Part shown: positions 47,611 to 62,050 of the stretch, in pieces
Layout of the letters: the number at the start of each line of letters is the position of its first letter
How positions within the stretch are numbered: position 1 is the first letter of the stretch
Source: Burhinus oedicnemus
Lineage: Eukaryota; Chordata; Aves; Charadriiformes; Burhinidae
DNA length: 64,000 bases
Assembly: GCA_008921705.1 (NCBI GenBank)
Contig: VFFE01007081.1
Location: forward strand, 1,045,011-1,109,010
Direction: 5' to 3'
Translations under genes and position numbers: made by a program
The notes under the pieces: generated by a model
What the model was told of the DNA's origin: nothing
Database searches by the model: none
The model's input: the letters and a program-made list of their open reading frames with translations, nothing else

Positions 47611-49099
47611 GAGAATGCTTGTTATGAACCAGATTAATCTTTTCATTGACTGATCAGTTCACAAGACTCCATCCCTTAGCAGCTGTGAAGTGTTTTGAAA
47701 CCTGCAGTAACTCATGAGACATTTGTCATAGGGCGTCCCCGGTGTAGACAGACTGGGCAACTTTTGATCCTCTGCTGTGGTGGAAGTGCTTCCAGTGAAA
47801 TGTGTATCTGTCTGTTTGCCAAAGCTTCTCTCTTCTTGTCTTCTCCAAAATTTGGAGTGTAGCCACGCTCAGGGCCAGATGTCTGAGCTTGCAGGCCTAC
47901 TTTCAATTTCAACAGCAGTCAGTATCCCAGCTTCGTTAATAATTCAGGTTTTTCCTTCTGTTAGGAAATCAAGAGCTTTTCCTCACTAATCTTTAAAAGA
48001 TATTTTAGTCAATCTTATCCATTTTTACATATTCTGCTAGGTGGCAATGCAGTCTCTGGTTGTGTTCTGAACGGTTTTTATTCCATATTTTTCGCTTTGA
48101 GCACTCTTAATAATTTATTAAGGAATGTGATCACCCATATTGAGTGTCTGTTTTTTTCTCCTCCTCTCTTGAGACACAAATGTGTTTAGGAAGCTTCTTA
48201 TTTTGGAGGGATGGGTCCTGCTCTGGTCTGAAGTGAAGGAAAAAGTTCTCTTGCATTTTAGGTAAGTATTTTAGGTTTACTTGAGTTAGTGTTTGCATTA
48301 CCATGTGATTATACTACAGAAGACCAAGTTCAAGAGATGTATCTTCTATTTGGCTTGGAAACAGCAATTTTTTAAAAAATTTTTTTGAAAGTTTGTTTCA
48401 GAATAAATGTGTCCCCCAGTTTCAGACTGGCTCTTCATAAAGTTTAATATGGCAGCCTTATAAACTACAGAGCCAGAATTTCTGCTGTCACATCCCTTAT
48501 CTTTAATAATTTATAAAATCTTGTCTTGCAATTTGCCTTTCTTTGACATTCTCTGCTTCTATTTAAGCTGAGTTTAAGCAGGGCAAATTAAAAAAAAAAC
48601 AAACTAGGAGGCCAAGAAGAACTAGTTCCAAGGTAAGCATACTGGCCAGATGTATAAAATGTTTGGATATGATTTCAGTGCAGGCTCACATTCAGCTCAT
48701 CTAACACAGAATGGTATATTAGCACTTCTTTCTCATTAACATCTTGTTCCCAAGAATCTGATTTCTTTCTTTTTAAATAGTGTCTAACATGGTCACTGAG
48801 AAAGCTGTAAAAGCTGAGTGTGGCACTGGGGTGCTATATCTGCTTGCATTCTCAGGAACCTGAGAGAATGGCTTTGCAGATATGAGCTGCTCCATTCGTC
48901 TGCGTGCCCTGTCACAGTGTCTTAAATGCCAGCCTCCTAATATGCTGCTTCTCCGAGTGTATGGAAAAGGCCTGGCAGGAAAATCTCTCTCCTGCAAAGA
49001 TGGCTTACTATGGCAGTATTACAGAAATGCTTTTCCTGATCATCAGAGAGGACAGTGGCTATCCCACACTTGGAAACAACTGGGTCTTTCTACTCTCCC

Positions 49100-49935
49100 A
49101 TAATTTCTAGTTGACATGCATCCCTCGAAGCAGAAGTTTTTGCTGTCTGTCCTGAAATGAATAAGCTTTCTATGCGGAATGACATTCACTCGTACAATTT
49201 CTATTACTTCAGTCTGCAAGGTCATCCATTTCTTCCAATACAATTGTCTAACCCTATCACATCTCTGTATTGCTTCCCGACTTCATAGGGTCAGCAAACT
49301 TCACCAGCGTGCTCCAAATACTAACAGGAACATTATGTAAGACGAGACCAAAAGACCAGCTGCTGAGGAGCTTCCTGCCTTGTTTCCTTCCAGCTTGATA
49401 CTCCCTTCCAGCCCACCCTTTTAGCCCACTTCTGGCAGCTTACAATTCTCATAGGTATTTCCTATCTTCTCCAGTCTCATTAATAAATCCCTATGTGGTA
49501 GCAATTTAAATAATTTTCTGATAGGTTAGATCAGCCATATATTTCTCTGTGTGAATACTAATTATCTCACCAGCAAAAGAAATCGGTCTCGTATGGCAAA
49601 ATCACGTTGTGTCTTGACGCATTTGCTATTTCCTTCCATGTCTATAATGATCCTTTTCTTTAAAATTGACTTAAGTTTTGGTGATAGCAAAGCTAAACAA
49701 ATGGCTTCATTGCTGCCAACATAATTTATGGAGCCTTTATTAGATAAAGGTATTGTGTTTGCTATTCTCCAGTCAGATAACACTGCTGACCCCCACCTCC
49801 CATGTAAACGTGGCAGATGACTGTTTGCTTTCTCCAAAACTCTGGGGCGTGAATTGTCCTGTGCCTTCATTTCAAATGCATCAGTTTCTTCAAGTGTTTT
49901 ACTTGTACCTGCCCTGTGGGTACTTCCACCCTACT
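49100..49935 (-). mobile_element. CR1/L3-type LINE relic (RT fragment)
   Basis: The minus-strand frame at 49562-49870 contains WRIANTIPLSNKGSINYVGS and LKSILKKRIIIDMEGN. These align with the RT pattern W..ANI.PLFKKG....NYR, followed by GKILE...I..HLE.N. Toward lower coordinates the plus strand keeps antisense CR1/L3 blocks such as GGGTCAGCAAACTTCACCAG (near 49289) and AGCTGCTGAGGAGCTTCCTG (near 49358). It is decayed, and not obviously the same subfamily as the 34-kb copy. Confidence 0.72.
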
Positions 49936-50815
49936 GACTAATAGTGTGCAGTTCCTGCTTTTTCTTAATGCAAATCTGCACCAAAAGCTTAGTGTTTTGG
50001 GACTGTAGTTGAAATGCCTTGACTCTAAACGTCCCTCCGTGGCAGGCGGGATGGGCCCTCCATGGGCTCAGGAAAGCAGCATGGAGTCAGCAGAAAGGAG
50101 GACTCCCAGCTGGTGGATTTAAATAGCATGTCTCTCCAGGGAGATTCCCAGGGGAAACCGAATTCAGTGAAAGCCTTTACAAGTGGAGGAGGTTCTCTTT
50201 CTCGACTCCAAGCTGAATGAAGGTATCAAACCTGAAACCTGGCATCAGCTGCTGCCTTTACCCACTTTTAGAGGAGTATCTGTGGCAAACATTGTTTAGA
50301 TTGGTAGGTGGCAAGAGCCCATGTGCTGACCTTTCCCAGCCTTAAAAATAGGAAAGGCAGGGGGTGAAAAAGGAGAGAGTCCTCTTCTTTTAAAGAGGAA
50401 AAACACTTGAGGACAGATGCTGTCTCAGTTTGGGAATGTGCCATTGTGTCTTTGTGCCAGGCTCAACGAGAGACAGTAGGTGCGTCTGTGCCACTAAAAA
50501 TAAGTCTGCAGTTCTCTCTCTTTCCACAATTGCATAAGCAGAAGCTGGAATCTGTTCCAGCATAAAACCAGTAGAGACTGTATCTTTTCTAGTGCTGTGA
50601 AGTCCCACTCGTGCAGGCAGAGCTCTGGGCAGAAGTCTGCAGTGTTTCACAGTGAAAAGCCATATGTGAGTATGGCATAGTACCCTGAGAAGCTGTAAAA
50701 ACTACTTCAGCTTGAATAACCTGAGATAAATAGAGCTTTTAGTCTACCTGTGATCCTACTTAAAATGACAAATAAAAAAATAGAAGTTGTTGGAGGTATT
50801 TTTGCCCAATATCTT

Positions 50816-50840
50816 GGGGAAAAAGGGTGTGGGAAGGGGG
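50816..50840 (+). other. G-quadruplex motif
   Basis: GGGG-AAAAA-GGG-TGT-GGG-AA-GGGGG on the plus strand: four runs with loops of 2-5 nt. Surrounding DNA is AT-rich, so the G-cluster stands out. Confidence 0.55.
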
Positions 50841-53800
50841 TAGTCTCTCTGACATCCTACTGGGAGGGCAAGATTGAGCTCCTTTCTCACCAAAATGAGC
50901 ACTATCAGTGTGTGTTTATTTTCATGGTATTGCAAGCACAACCGAAAGACCTGCAGGCTCCTACTGCAAACCTCTATTCTACAGAAGCAAAAAGCTTCAG
51001 TGACGTAGCATGATATACAAGACGATAAGCACAGATTGCGCTGTTGATCTTCTGTGCACCTTGCTGGAGGAGATCATGTTGCAATTGTTTAACAGCCTAA
51101 TGGCAATACTACAGTGTAACGTGGGATAGGCAGTGAAGACTGACTATCATAGAAAGTGAATTGAGAAACAGATTGGAAAAGCATTAGCAACAAGACCAGG
51201 AAGTTGGCCAAAGTAGTGGAGGGTAGCACCTTACTTCTGTGAAAAATACTGAGATTGCTTTATAAGACTACAATTCTGAATAAACTCTGGTTGCCTATGG
51301 GGAGCCTTGATTTTACTTAATAAAAGTAGCCCCTTCTATTATATTTTTATCTTAACCTGTATCTAGAATAGGAGAGGAAGAGGAGGGCATGTACATTCTT
51401 CCACAGGCAGATGTCAGAACAAGAACAATTCAGTATTTTCAGTACGTGCAAAGAGTCTCAGCCATCACCTTCAAAATAAAATATTCTAATCGCTCCAAAA
51501 GCAGTTTGGCAACCTTTGAGGCCTGTGGAACACAAAATGACTTATTTTAGTGTTGAGTTAAAAATCAAGACTTAGAATAGACACTGAATAACAAAATGCT
51601 AGCAAAGTGACCTTTTTGTCAGCAGTTATGAGCGCTTACTCTGCCTGACTGAGCAGGCTGGACAGTCAGAATACTCTTTCACTGTAGAAAATTGAAATGA
51701 AAAATTTAATGGAAGTAGCAAAAGGCTGCATTCCTGCATGGAGTAGGTGCATAAGAACAAATTTACCAAAGAGTGATCAGTGATATAAAATTTCTAGGAG
51801 CTTTCTGAATTTGGAGGAAAAATGTTCAGTAGACTCGAAATTTCTAGGCCAAATTCAACTCTGATGCGATAGAGAAAAATTGTTTTGCTATTCTTCTGTA
51901 AGGGTTTAATACATCAGTACTTAACAAGCCAAGGAACCTCTCACTGTGAGCCATCAGATCTTCTCTTTATGACTGTGAAAGTAAAATAATCCACAAGAAG
52001 TAATACTTTAGGTATAAATGCGAGATTTGTGCCACAGCACTTTTATACACACACAAGTACAGAGCAGGAGAGGTGAGCAGGATGCATGCTGACAGTCTGA
52101 CTTGTCCAGAGGAAAGTTTGCCCTGATAAGACAGAACTACTTCACTGTTGGTTTTAAATCACAATATTGTAGCATTCAAAATCTCAAACATCTTGACTTT
52201 CCCCTGTCTGATGTGTTTACTTACTATTTCTTCTCCTAATATTCTGTGTGGTGCATTCTTTCTGAGGCCTTAGGTAGAGAAAGGCAACCTTATTTTAAGC
52301 TGTCATCAGTGCTTCTGTTGAATGGCAATCAAGTAACACAGAAACACTTTGTGGAGATGTATGGAAAATGTTTTTTCCATTGTGTGATGAAATGGGCACT
52401 TGGCTTATTCTAATCCACAGCACGTTAGAAGGCATCCTCCTGACATTACGTCTCTTTCGTGTGCTACAAGAAACGGTAGCTCTAGCAGAAATGTTGCTAT
52501 CTCAGCTTTTAAGAAGCTCTGAGCATTTTAGTCTGTACTCTGTTTTCAGGGCTCAGTATGAAAACTCAAAAACTTGCATCAAAACTCAGCCATGGTCACC
52601 AATTCTTCTCGGTCATAAACCATAGCCATTCCTGGAAGCATATTGCAATTTGGATGAAACTCATTGAAACTTAGCCCAACCTTATCATAAAGTTGTGGCT
52701 TCTGGTGGATCACAGCTGAATCGTGGAGCTGTGCTGGGACTGTCAACTAGAGTCAAGGGAGCTTTGGAGGTGCGATGTGTTATCTGAGTGTTACTGAGCA
52801 TGTGCTGCTATTAACTCTAAAAAGTTAACTGCAAAATGTTCTTTGCAAATAAGCTAAAGTGAGATACCTCAAAAGCTAGTATGAATAAGATCAGAAGAGA
52901 TTTCTGATAAGATTTGTCCCAAGCAGTCCCATTTGGGGGCAGACATGGAGCGGGGTGTGCAAGCCCTCAGCAAGCACAGGTGGCAGCGCAGTGTCAGTCA
53001 TGGTGAACTGCTGCTTTATTCACTCAGCCCCTCCCTGTTCACGCAGTAGCCGGAAAAGGATGTACCTGCAGGTGCTTCTTACTTAAAGGCAGATTTTCAC
53101 AGCTGTGGAGACATAAACTGTCCGGCTTGCCGTTCACGGGGGAATTATGCCTGGATCCGTTTCCTTGACTTCCAATAACCCAGACCACATGGGCAAAGTG
53201 GGTGAGTGTGCACAGGGGCAGTATAACACTTTGTGTGTATAGGTGTAGGAGATGTGTTTTCTGACCATGCAAATCAGCTGATGAGTGCTCGAGGGGGAAG
53301 GTAATATTTGTTGTTCACATTTGCACATGTTGCTTATGAGGCTCTGCATTTAAAAAGCGGCATGTCATTTTTCTCTGCTGTCTGTGAGTTGCTCAGTGTC
53401 ACTGGGATGTCTATAGCCCTGGCATTAAAATGACATCTCTTTTATCTTCAACTCTTTACATCCGCAAAAAGCGCATTGACCCTGATGTGGTGCTCCTTCC
53501 AAAAGCCTGATACTGGGGCTGCATTATAAACCATTTTCATAAATATTAACTTTCATAAAATAAAGTATTCCCCTTGAAAATATTAGGATTTCAAAAGAGT
53601 TTAGAAACACTTTTTTCATTCAGTGCAAAATAGATGTATAGCTTTGTTGTTAAAGCCAGATAATAATTGACCTATATTTCACATACTTTTATTTCTAAAA
53701 GTTGACAAAGGCAATGTGCTCTTCAGGCTGATAAGAGTTTGTACTACAACTGGGTTTTAAGTTTTTGTGGTGGTCCTCTTTGCATAGGTTTTGAACCTCA

Positions 53801-56300
53801 AATAACGGTGACAAAAGTGGCTGTACTTTGAAACAGTTAGTATGATGAGCTGTAGTTTAGAGAGGAAGAACAAATCCTGTTCTTTATTACTGACAAATTG
53901 TGGGATGCTGTCCTAGTCAACCTTCACAAGTAAACAAACAAATAAAAAAAAAAAAAGGTCTGCTGCCTTCATCTTTCTTAGCCAAGATATAATCTACCCA
54001 AAATGACAAGGAAACCATAAGGTTTCTGAAGTCTTTGTTAGTAGCAAGAGGAGAGAGAGAAAATCAGAAGTTCCTAGTAAATTAAAATAAGTTGAACCCC
54101 ATAAAAAAACAGTGTAGCAGTAGTCTAGAAATGAATTTAATTTACTTGAATGGCCTGGAGGGCTCATATTTTAGCTTGACCTAAGGCTGCACAAATGCTT
54201 TAGTAATTCCAGGTCATGAACGAAGATCAGACAATCACACTTCTCTTGTTTATAGCAGGAGTTAAAAATGAGTATAATAACTTTTAAAAGATCTTGGATA
54301 TATGTACAAATACTTGCAAGCTTATCTCAAACATAAATAAGGTTGGGTGCAGGCTCTTCATTCTTACCTTGCTCTTTTGTACCTCTGTTTCAGTCTAACT
54401 TAGACTTTTCAGAAGAATAATCGTCTCCGTCCCTTACAAATATCACACTTCCTTGAAAATGCCATTGGTTTCAGGTGTTCTTGTCATCTTGGGACTGGTG
54501 AACTGCATATATAATTAAAGCATAGTGGAGTAAGGAAGATCATCTGCATCAAGAACAAAGTCTGCGCTCTCCAGATAGCGTGTCTGGCTGCAGAACTGAA
54601 GGAAGCGTATGTGAGGATGAGCGCTCTTGCAAGGTCGGTGCTTCCTGACAGCCTAGGAAAAACTGCAGAATCATTTCCACTGAACAACAGCGTAGGTTAG
54701 GAAACAGCCTCCTGATATAGCCAGTTGGGAGTAAAAGGCTAATTCTAAAGAATGAATCAGACCTGTGTGTTATTTGTGAGCTGGTGAGTTCCCTCTCTCA
54801 AGGTGACACAGTCTGTATACGCAGTATGAGCTGATCATATGTGTAAATTAGGTATGGTAGTGAAGTCTCTAAATACACACTGAATCAGGACTTCTACAGC
54901 CTTAAAAGCAGTTATAGATGGGAACTGGAGAAATGTCAAAAGTAAGGAATAATAGATACAACATGCCTGATTGAGTCACAGCCTACATTTTGGTTTTTTC
55001 TATCTAGTGTAATTGTACTATGCCATGAATTTGAGCTCATGCTGTGAAAAGGGAAATACCTCGGGGGCTGTTGTTGTTATAGAAAACTTTGCATTTATTT
55101 TTAATAGCTCTGCCTTCAAATGAAGGTTTTATGGAAACTGTAAGTCTTGTGATTTGAAAATTTCTTTTTTTTCCAATTTCATTAAAACACTGTCTTCCAA
55201 CAAAATCAGTTTTTGTTTGGTTTTGTTCGGTTTTGTTCAGATTTTCTGGCCAGTTTTAGTAACTAAGTAAAAATTAGATATGTTTAATTAGCAAAGATTT
55301 TTTTGTTTCAGCTTTTTAATTGGTCTAGATTTGTTTTCTAAAGCTGGCTTCCCCTACCCCACCCCAACCCCCATGGACTGCTGTAATCATATATTACTGT
55401 TAGTTACCTAAGGGAGACTAGCATTTCACAGAATAAGTAGTGAAAGCAGAGCCAACTTCATGATGCTACCTGAAGGGAACAGCCAATTTTCTAAAGCAAA
55501 GGTAATGCTGAAATTAGCAGTCTGCAGGTTGTCAGACACCTCTGGCCTCTGCCACTTCTGTGGAGTCCTGAATTCCTCACACACAAGTGAAGTCTGTCCT
55601 AAATGGCCACGTTATTTTCTTTAGTGGTTTTCTAATAAAATGTGTTTTCTGGTTTGGCATTGGCGGGGGAGGGTGGTGGTGGTTAAATTTAAATTAAATT
55701 TTCCCAAGCTGGAAGAGAGAATAGGATGCACGAAAGAACAAAAGAAGGCTGCAGACAGCTGTTCTTAATGTGCCGCACTTTATTGCAAGATTGGTGTTTT
55801 GATTTGTTAAATTGAAAACAAAATTCTTCCTCCCCCTACTAAGTACTGCAGTTTAAGAATAAAACAAAGATCCATTTATTAAATAAGGCAACAAATAAGG
55901 AAGAATAAGGATAAAATGCTGGTCAAGGAGAGAAAGTTGATCCAATTATCAGTCACGACTACGTATTGAAATACAGTGTGTGGGTAAAACCTGCTGGCAA
56001 CTTGAGGCTGGGATGCAAATACTCCAAGAGTTTGCTTTGCCAGCCTGTGTCTCCTCATTAGGCGCTTCCTGCTTAAAAATGGAGCAATTCCTATTCATCA
56101 AAGAGAATACCGTTATATTCTGTGCTTAGGAGTACATGTTATTTTTGATACCATGATGAGGTCTCTTTCTTTGTGAATACTCCAAATCATAATTTCTTTT
56201 TTCTTTTAAAAATGCATGTTACAGAGCTCGGTTTATTACCAGGGAAAGGCTTTCAGGTTATTTTCCATTTCAAAAAAAAGGGAAAACATTTTATATTCAG

Positions 56301-56320
56301 AATTGACTGTAATTGACTGT
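56301..56320 (+). repeat. 10-bp tandem duplication
   Basis: AATTGACTGT occurs twice head to tail with no mismatch. Confidence 0.85.
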
Positions 56321-59300
56321 TCGCTAGCAAACTTGCTGAGTACATCTGCACACATTCACTGTGTTGACATAAAAAACCCAGGAAGCTGGGAATTTAAAGT
56401 AGATCCTCTTCAGAGGTGCATGTATGTATATTTGAACACTTAGAAAATATTCATCTTTTGGTAGGAACAGGTAAATGGTTAGTTAAGTGTGATCAAAGCC
56501 TCAAATGAGTATCCAGTGCTAAAAGCATGATCAAAACTGATCCAGAATTACTTAAAGGATCATTAAACTGTGGCCCAGAGGACTCTTAGTCATAGATGTA
56601 ATCTGCTCTGCATTCAGGACTCAAGGGATGAGAGCTGATGTGGGTGCCCATCACCGCACTGGGAGCATCGCTGCCTGCTGCTCTCTGGTGAGGGTTTCTC
56701 CTGCCTCGCCTTTGCACGGCATCACACAGATGAGCTGGACAAAAGTGACCGCTGTTCCTCCTCGAACGCCATGTACCAAGGCTTCGTTAATATAAACCAG
56801 TCAAAGCAGCACATAACTGGTAGCAGACTACAAACACGGTATCTGGTGAAAAGAGTGGATTTCCTGACAAGGATTTTCTCACCCTTGAAAAAAAATAAGC
56901 CTTTTCTCAGTGAAAACTCTAGTATTGTTTTTGAATTGTCTCTCTCAGTCTGGTAACATCCCAGTTCTGACTCACTTTCAGTTCCACTTTAATGCTTGAA
57001 AGAATAAGTGTCTTTGATCTCTTAGAAGGGCATGCTTCCCAGATAACAAGAACATCCGAAAAAAAAACATGGAAAAGAGGCTATCTTCAGATCGTTCTGA
57101 GTAACTAGTGTTTCACCAGGTCCTTCATAGCAGGTTACTTTTTTTTTTTTTTCTCCTGATGCAGGACCTCCAGCTGAATCTCAGAGTTTCTGTCTGTCCA
57201 CTCTGCATCTGACACAAATATAAATGAGCGAGAATGTTTCTTAACAGTACCTAAACTGAAATAACCCTCTCCAATCCCATAATGAGTTGTGGTTTTTGTA
57301 AGATTAACTCATTTCCTATTGACTTTACTTCTTCCCCTAGCTTCAGTGGGAAAATTCCACTTAGTTTTGGGTTGGCTTAAGTCTTTAAGTGTTCTCTACA
57401 AAAACATCATGACTTACTCAGATAGGAGATTCTCCTCAAACAGACACCACATCTTCCTTCTCGCTGGCACATGGGGATTTGCGTGTGCCTCAGCAAGTAC
57501 AGGTGACCTCCTGGGGGTGTAGTGGCCACGACAAAGCCACTCTGTGCAAGCAGGCTGATGACGGGAGTAAATGACACTTTGATTTCTCTGACACTGTGAA
57601 TTGTCAGGTACGGCAGGAAAAAATGTTTGTAGGGATAAGGATAATGCAGATTTCTCCTCTGGTCCCTAAACTCTTATGAGGCCATTTATAGCATGTCTAC
57701 GCTCAGGTGTCAGCAGTAACATGGCAGGTCCCTGCCCACCATTGGTGACCCAGCAGGATGTGATCCTCCTCTGGCCAGTGATGCCAACAGTATTTAGCTG
57801 TTCAGAGAAGGACGATGGTGGTGCCGGTACTGCCACACGTGCCAGCACAGCCCTGCGAGTGGCCCTGCTGAGCCAGAGGGCGAGCGCAGCCCTTCCCTGC
57901 AGCGGGGCCAGGGTGGCTCTGCCTGGGCTGTGCCTTATGGGGCAGCACAGCCAAGCGTGTCCCCTGGCAAGGGCTCAGCCAGCTCTGCACCTCCTCAAGA
58001 GCTACTTTCTTAAATCTAAGTTGCTTGTCCGAAGGGAAGAGTTGCTGCACTCTTAGCTACCCTGGCACTTACAGAGAGAAGTGGCCTCGTGAGCTCTGGC
58101 TTTTTTAATGCCCTGGTGTTGTGGGTCTCTTGCACCCCTCTACCTGAAACCTGCAGCAGGGTGTGCGAGCAGTGAATACCCAGTGAAATCTTGCCAGTAT
58201 TTGTCTCACAATATGAGCGAGGGGAGAGGATTTCTGCTGTCTCATGATCTTAGGTCACGCCCTATCTCCAGAAAACTGTCAAGAGGAGGGATTGTGAAGA
58301 TGTTGAGGGGAAAAAAAGGAGAGAAATAATGAGATCTGAATCAGGGATAAATCTCTGGAGAGGTACAAGCTTCCTCTAAGTCATCTTCTCTGGGTACTAG
58401 TCTATTCTGTCTTAATTTTGGCGTGATGCAGCTTCAAAAGTTTCCAATGACTTTAAAAATTCTCTCGCAACGATTTTTTCTACTATTTCTGGACCACTGG
58501 CTCCCTGCCCCCTGCTCTGCTGAGTTGACTCTGCAGAAAAAAGCCCTTCTGCGGGCAGTGACTGACAGCACGTTGTCCCAGCAGCAGCAGCGCCTGGGAG
58601 CTGGTTTATGGTAGTCAGCAGGGGATGCCGCTCCGTCCAGGTCCTGCTGCTCCTCCACGTGTACTGGTAGCACAGCTGAAGAGGAAACCTGCTTAATGTC
58701 TCAATGCACAGGCAGCACAGGATACCAAATTAACAAGCCTGGGTGTCAGTGTTAATAAAGCGCCTATGAAAGGAATACAGTTTAAAGAGCCACTGATCCC
58801 ACAAAGAAAATCTGTCAAAAAGTCTTATTTGTGTAATTCTGTAAAACCAAACACACACTGTGTCTTCCTCCCTTTGACATCTCTTATAGAGAAAGCTTTG
58901 TCTCTGTAGCTAGGGTGGGTTTTTTGGTGCTGTATTGCTGTAATATTGCAGATACTCAGTGCCAGCATGTCTAGTGAAGCAAAAGCACGTTCACCTAGAA
59001 GGCAGGAGAGAAAGGAGCGGTACCGTGGAAAAGCCAGCTGGCTGCTTGCTGACCTTCTTGTCAGTCACTTAGAGCATCACGCAACGGCTTTACTAGGGGC
59101 TAACATAAGGAAATATGCTGCACAACTGCGTAGAGCAGGCTGAGGAAACCAGTTTGGTGGAAGCATAATTCACCTTGCAGTTTGTATTTGCTCCAGCTGG
59201 TAGTTCTTCTGCCAAAATCTTGGTTCACCTCACGACATCAGAACTGTGTTTTCAGTGCCGAACCTTGCAGCAGGGCACTGGTATTGGGAATGGTACCATG

Positions 59301-62050
59301 CAGGTTGGACCCGGGCACAACCCAGACCAGGACTTCTGTTCCTGTGTCCTGTTTACAGGCACAGCATTCAGAGCGTGCTACGGAGAGCGTGGGAGTACGG
59401 AAAGGCAGGTCCTGTGCTGAAGAGCTTAAAATTGTTATAGATGCAGAAAGCAGAAGAAGGAGAGGAAAAATGGGCTTGGTATCAGACATTGACTAAAATG
59501 AAAGGGAGCTCTGGTAAAGAACTGCAGGACTGCAATCTTAATGCAAACAGATTTCAAATTTTCAAAATGTATTTAGAGGATTTTTGGATGACTCGCTTCA
59601 CAAGAAGTGCTGAGTGTTTACGCTGGGGAAAAACCAACTTCCTTAATGTGGCAAGTCATGAATGCAGAATTGGACGCATCGAAAATCATTGGTTTCTTTC
59701 ATGAAGTTTCATCTATGTATGAAGATCCAGATTAAAATACAGCATGTGTCTGAAAAAATATTAGCAGTGTTTAAAAACAGTTCTCACTGGTTTTAGCAAG
59801 GGATTTGGGGCTTTTAAATAAAGAGATAACACACTGACAAGAAGTCAGTTCATGAATGTCAGGAAGGAAAATATTTCAGACTTGACAAACAACAACGAAA
59901 TGCCTTAAACTTAAACCCAGAGGACCTGAACTTTAAACTCAGATCAGACCTGAAGCAGCAAATCAAACATGTGACGTAGGACATAAGCCGAGCCAGCAGC
60001 CCGCTGAGCTGATGCACTGCCTGGAAGGGAGGCCAGTGGTGCTCGTGTCACGTCTAATAGAGGCCAAACAGGCTATGGACTTCAAAATGCGAAGAATGCA
60101 CTAACCTGGAGCAAGTCAGACCACAGCGCTTTACACCAGTTTCAACTGTCAAAGTCTTACTAGAGTCTTCCTATAGAGTATCGGAAGCAGGTTAGCTCCC
60201 AGGCCACAAACTCACAGGCAGCCGTGTATGTGGCTCGCATGGTTAAAGGACTCTTGACTACACAGCTGACAGGGAACCAGTAGAGCAGGAAGCTATTTCA
60301 ATACAAGTTTTAAAAAAATAAATAAAAAAATCATTGAGGATTTAAGTTTAAAATATATGCAAGCAAAAGAAGCGTGTAAACAAAGTGCAGCCCACTAAAA
60401 GCACAGTTTAGCTCCATGACTGTTTTTAGAATAGAGCTTTCTCCTCTGTAGCTGCAGAGGAACCAGTTTGCTGCTTTAGAGTAGCATGTGGGAAGGGGCC
60501 AGCAACTGGTAAGAAGAAACCATCCTTCCTGGTGAGGATAGGTGCCAGTCCCCATAGGAGCAAGACGTGTGCCTTACAGCCATGCCCACTTCTGGCTCTG
60601 GTCTTGTTCTTTCAGAAGGACAGCTCAGCCTCAGGGTAGCAGCCACAGCGACAGGGCAGCCCCTGTAGCCTGCACATCTACGGATGCCCTGCAGCAAGCG
60701 TGGTCCATGGGGCTCAGCGTGTGTGCAACGGGGCAGAAGGCTTTTCCCTGAGTAAAGCACAGGGTTGGTTAGATGCAAACTTGGATACCGTTATATATGT
60801 ACACTAATTCCTCCAGAGAGTTATCACCCTGAGCTGCTCCAAATGCTGTGTTACAGACAACGTTTACAATACTTGTGCCTCCTGCAGGGATTTTCTTTTT
60901 CAGGATTCCTGTGCCCGGTGCAAATGCTTTTTGAAAGCCTGGATCTTTACGACAGTCGTAACTGAGCCTAAAGTAACCCAACTAACAAACGCTCAAACAG
61001 AAAGTCTAGAAAAGCCCTGTCTTAAGCCTATGCTTCGTCTTGTATCTCTTTTCTTTCTCCAAAAGCTGCGGCTCTAGTACTGCTTTGTTTTTGGAGCCGA
61101 GACTAATGAATTCACCTTTATACTCTGTTTTTCTTTCCGTGCTCTGGTGGTTACAGAGAAGCCAGGACTCCCTGAAAGCAGAGAAACAGAAATAGTTTAT
61201 AAAAGACCTAGCTAAGGTTTAAAATTCAGCATTTACCACTTTAGGTAATTGCAGAAATTTGCAGTTTAATTTGGACAGAGACATCACGGCAAAACTGCAG
61301 CTGCAGAGTGCCTCTTAACAGAGTGCTTTTAAGGTAACAGCTTCTTTTCTTCCCTCCTTCACAAAGAGAGGCCACACACAAACCAGAAAAAATTGGCATC
61401 CTTGTTGCTTGGTATTTTTCACTAGGTATTCGGTGCTTTTAAGAGGTCATGGTAGGGTATTGCTTGTTAGATGTACCAATCAATGCAAACTTTTTAAACT
61501 AGCTTACGTTCTCTGCATGCTTTTAAAATTTCTGCTCAAGTGCTTTTGATGTTTTGCAGTATTTCTACAGGACTACAAATACCTGAGAAGGTTAGACTTG
61601 CCATACTTACTGGCTGATACCTTCTTTCTGCTGCAGAGGGGATGATTTCAGACACAAAGGTTGGTGAAAGGTGTTCATTTGGAAAATACTTGTATAGAAA
61701 ACAAGTCACAGAAGCGACACTGAACAGACAGGATTAAAGGGCATGCAGGATTGCTCAGAAATGTTGCTTAAAAGATAGTGATAACGGACTAATTAAAAGA
61801 GCAGCACGGCATTAAAGGATTATGTAATCTAAAGCTAAAAAAAAAGAATAATTCTTGACAAAAAAGGGGGAGAAAGAAAAAAACGTCTACTTCTTGTACA
61901 GGAAGAGGAGGCTGTTTCTTATAGTAACCAAATCAAGTTTTGACATTATGATTTCTATTTTGCCATATGGATACGCTTTTTGAAGTCCAACCCTCCCCTT
62001 CCCCCCTCCAAAACCAGAAAACATTCCCAAGTTCCCAACCTAGGTAAACA

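Larger units (their letters stand above)
40610..49095. other. Non-coding stretch
   Basis: No gene is recognised. It holds T10A15 at 44301-44325, an exon-like interval at 45003-45086, a probable ancient repeat near 45330-45460 and a 38-nt pure pyrimidine tract at 47573-47610. The GC-richer part at 47040-47480 has overlapping short frames without domains. Confidence 0.55.

Noticed and set aside
48190..48261. 72-nt exon-like interval ending at a GTAAGT donor
   Set aside because: The acceptor's pyrimidine tract is separated from the AG by a purine-rich stretch, and a 72-nt open frame is expected by chance.
53102..53201. Plus-strand interval between a TTTTCACAG acceptor and a GTGAGT donor
   Set aside because: All frames contain stops.
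57676..58056. 126-codon plus-strand frame in GC-rich DNA
   Set aside because: Low stop density due to composition; no domain and no flanking splice signals of note.
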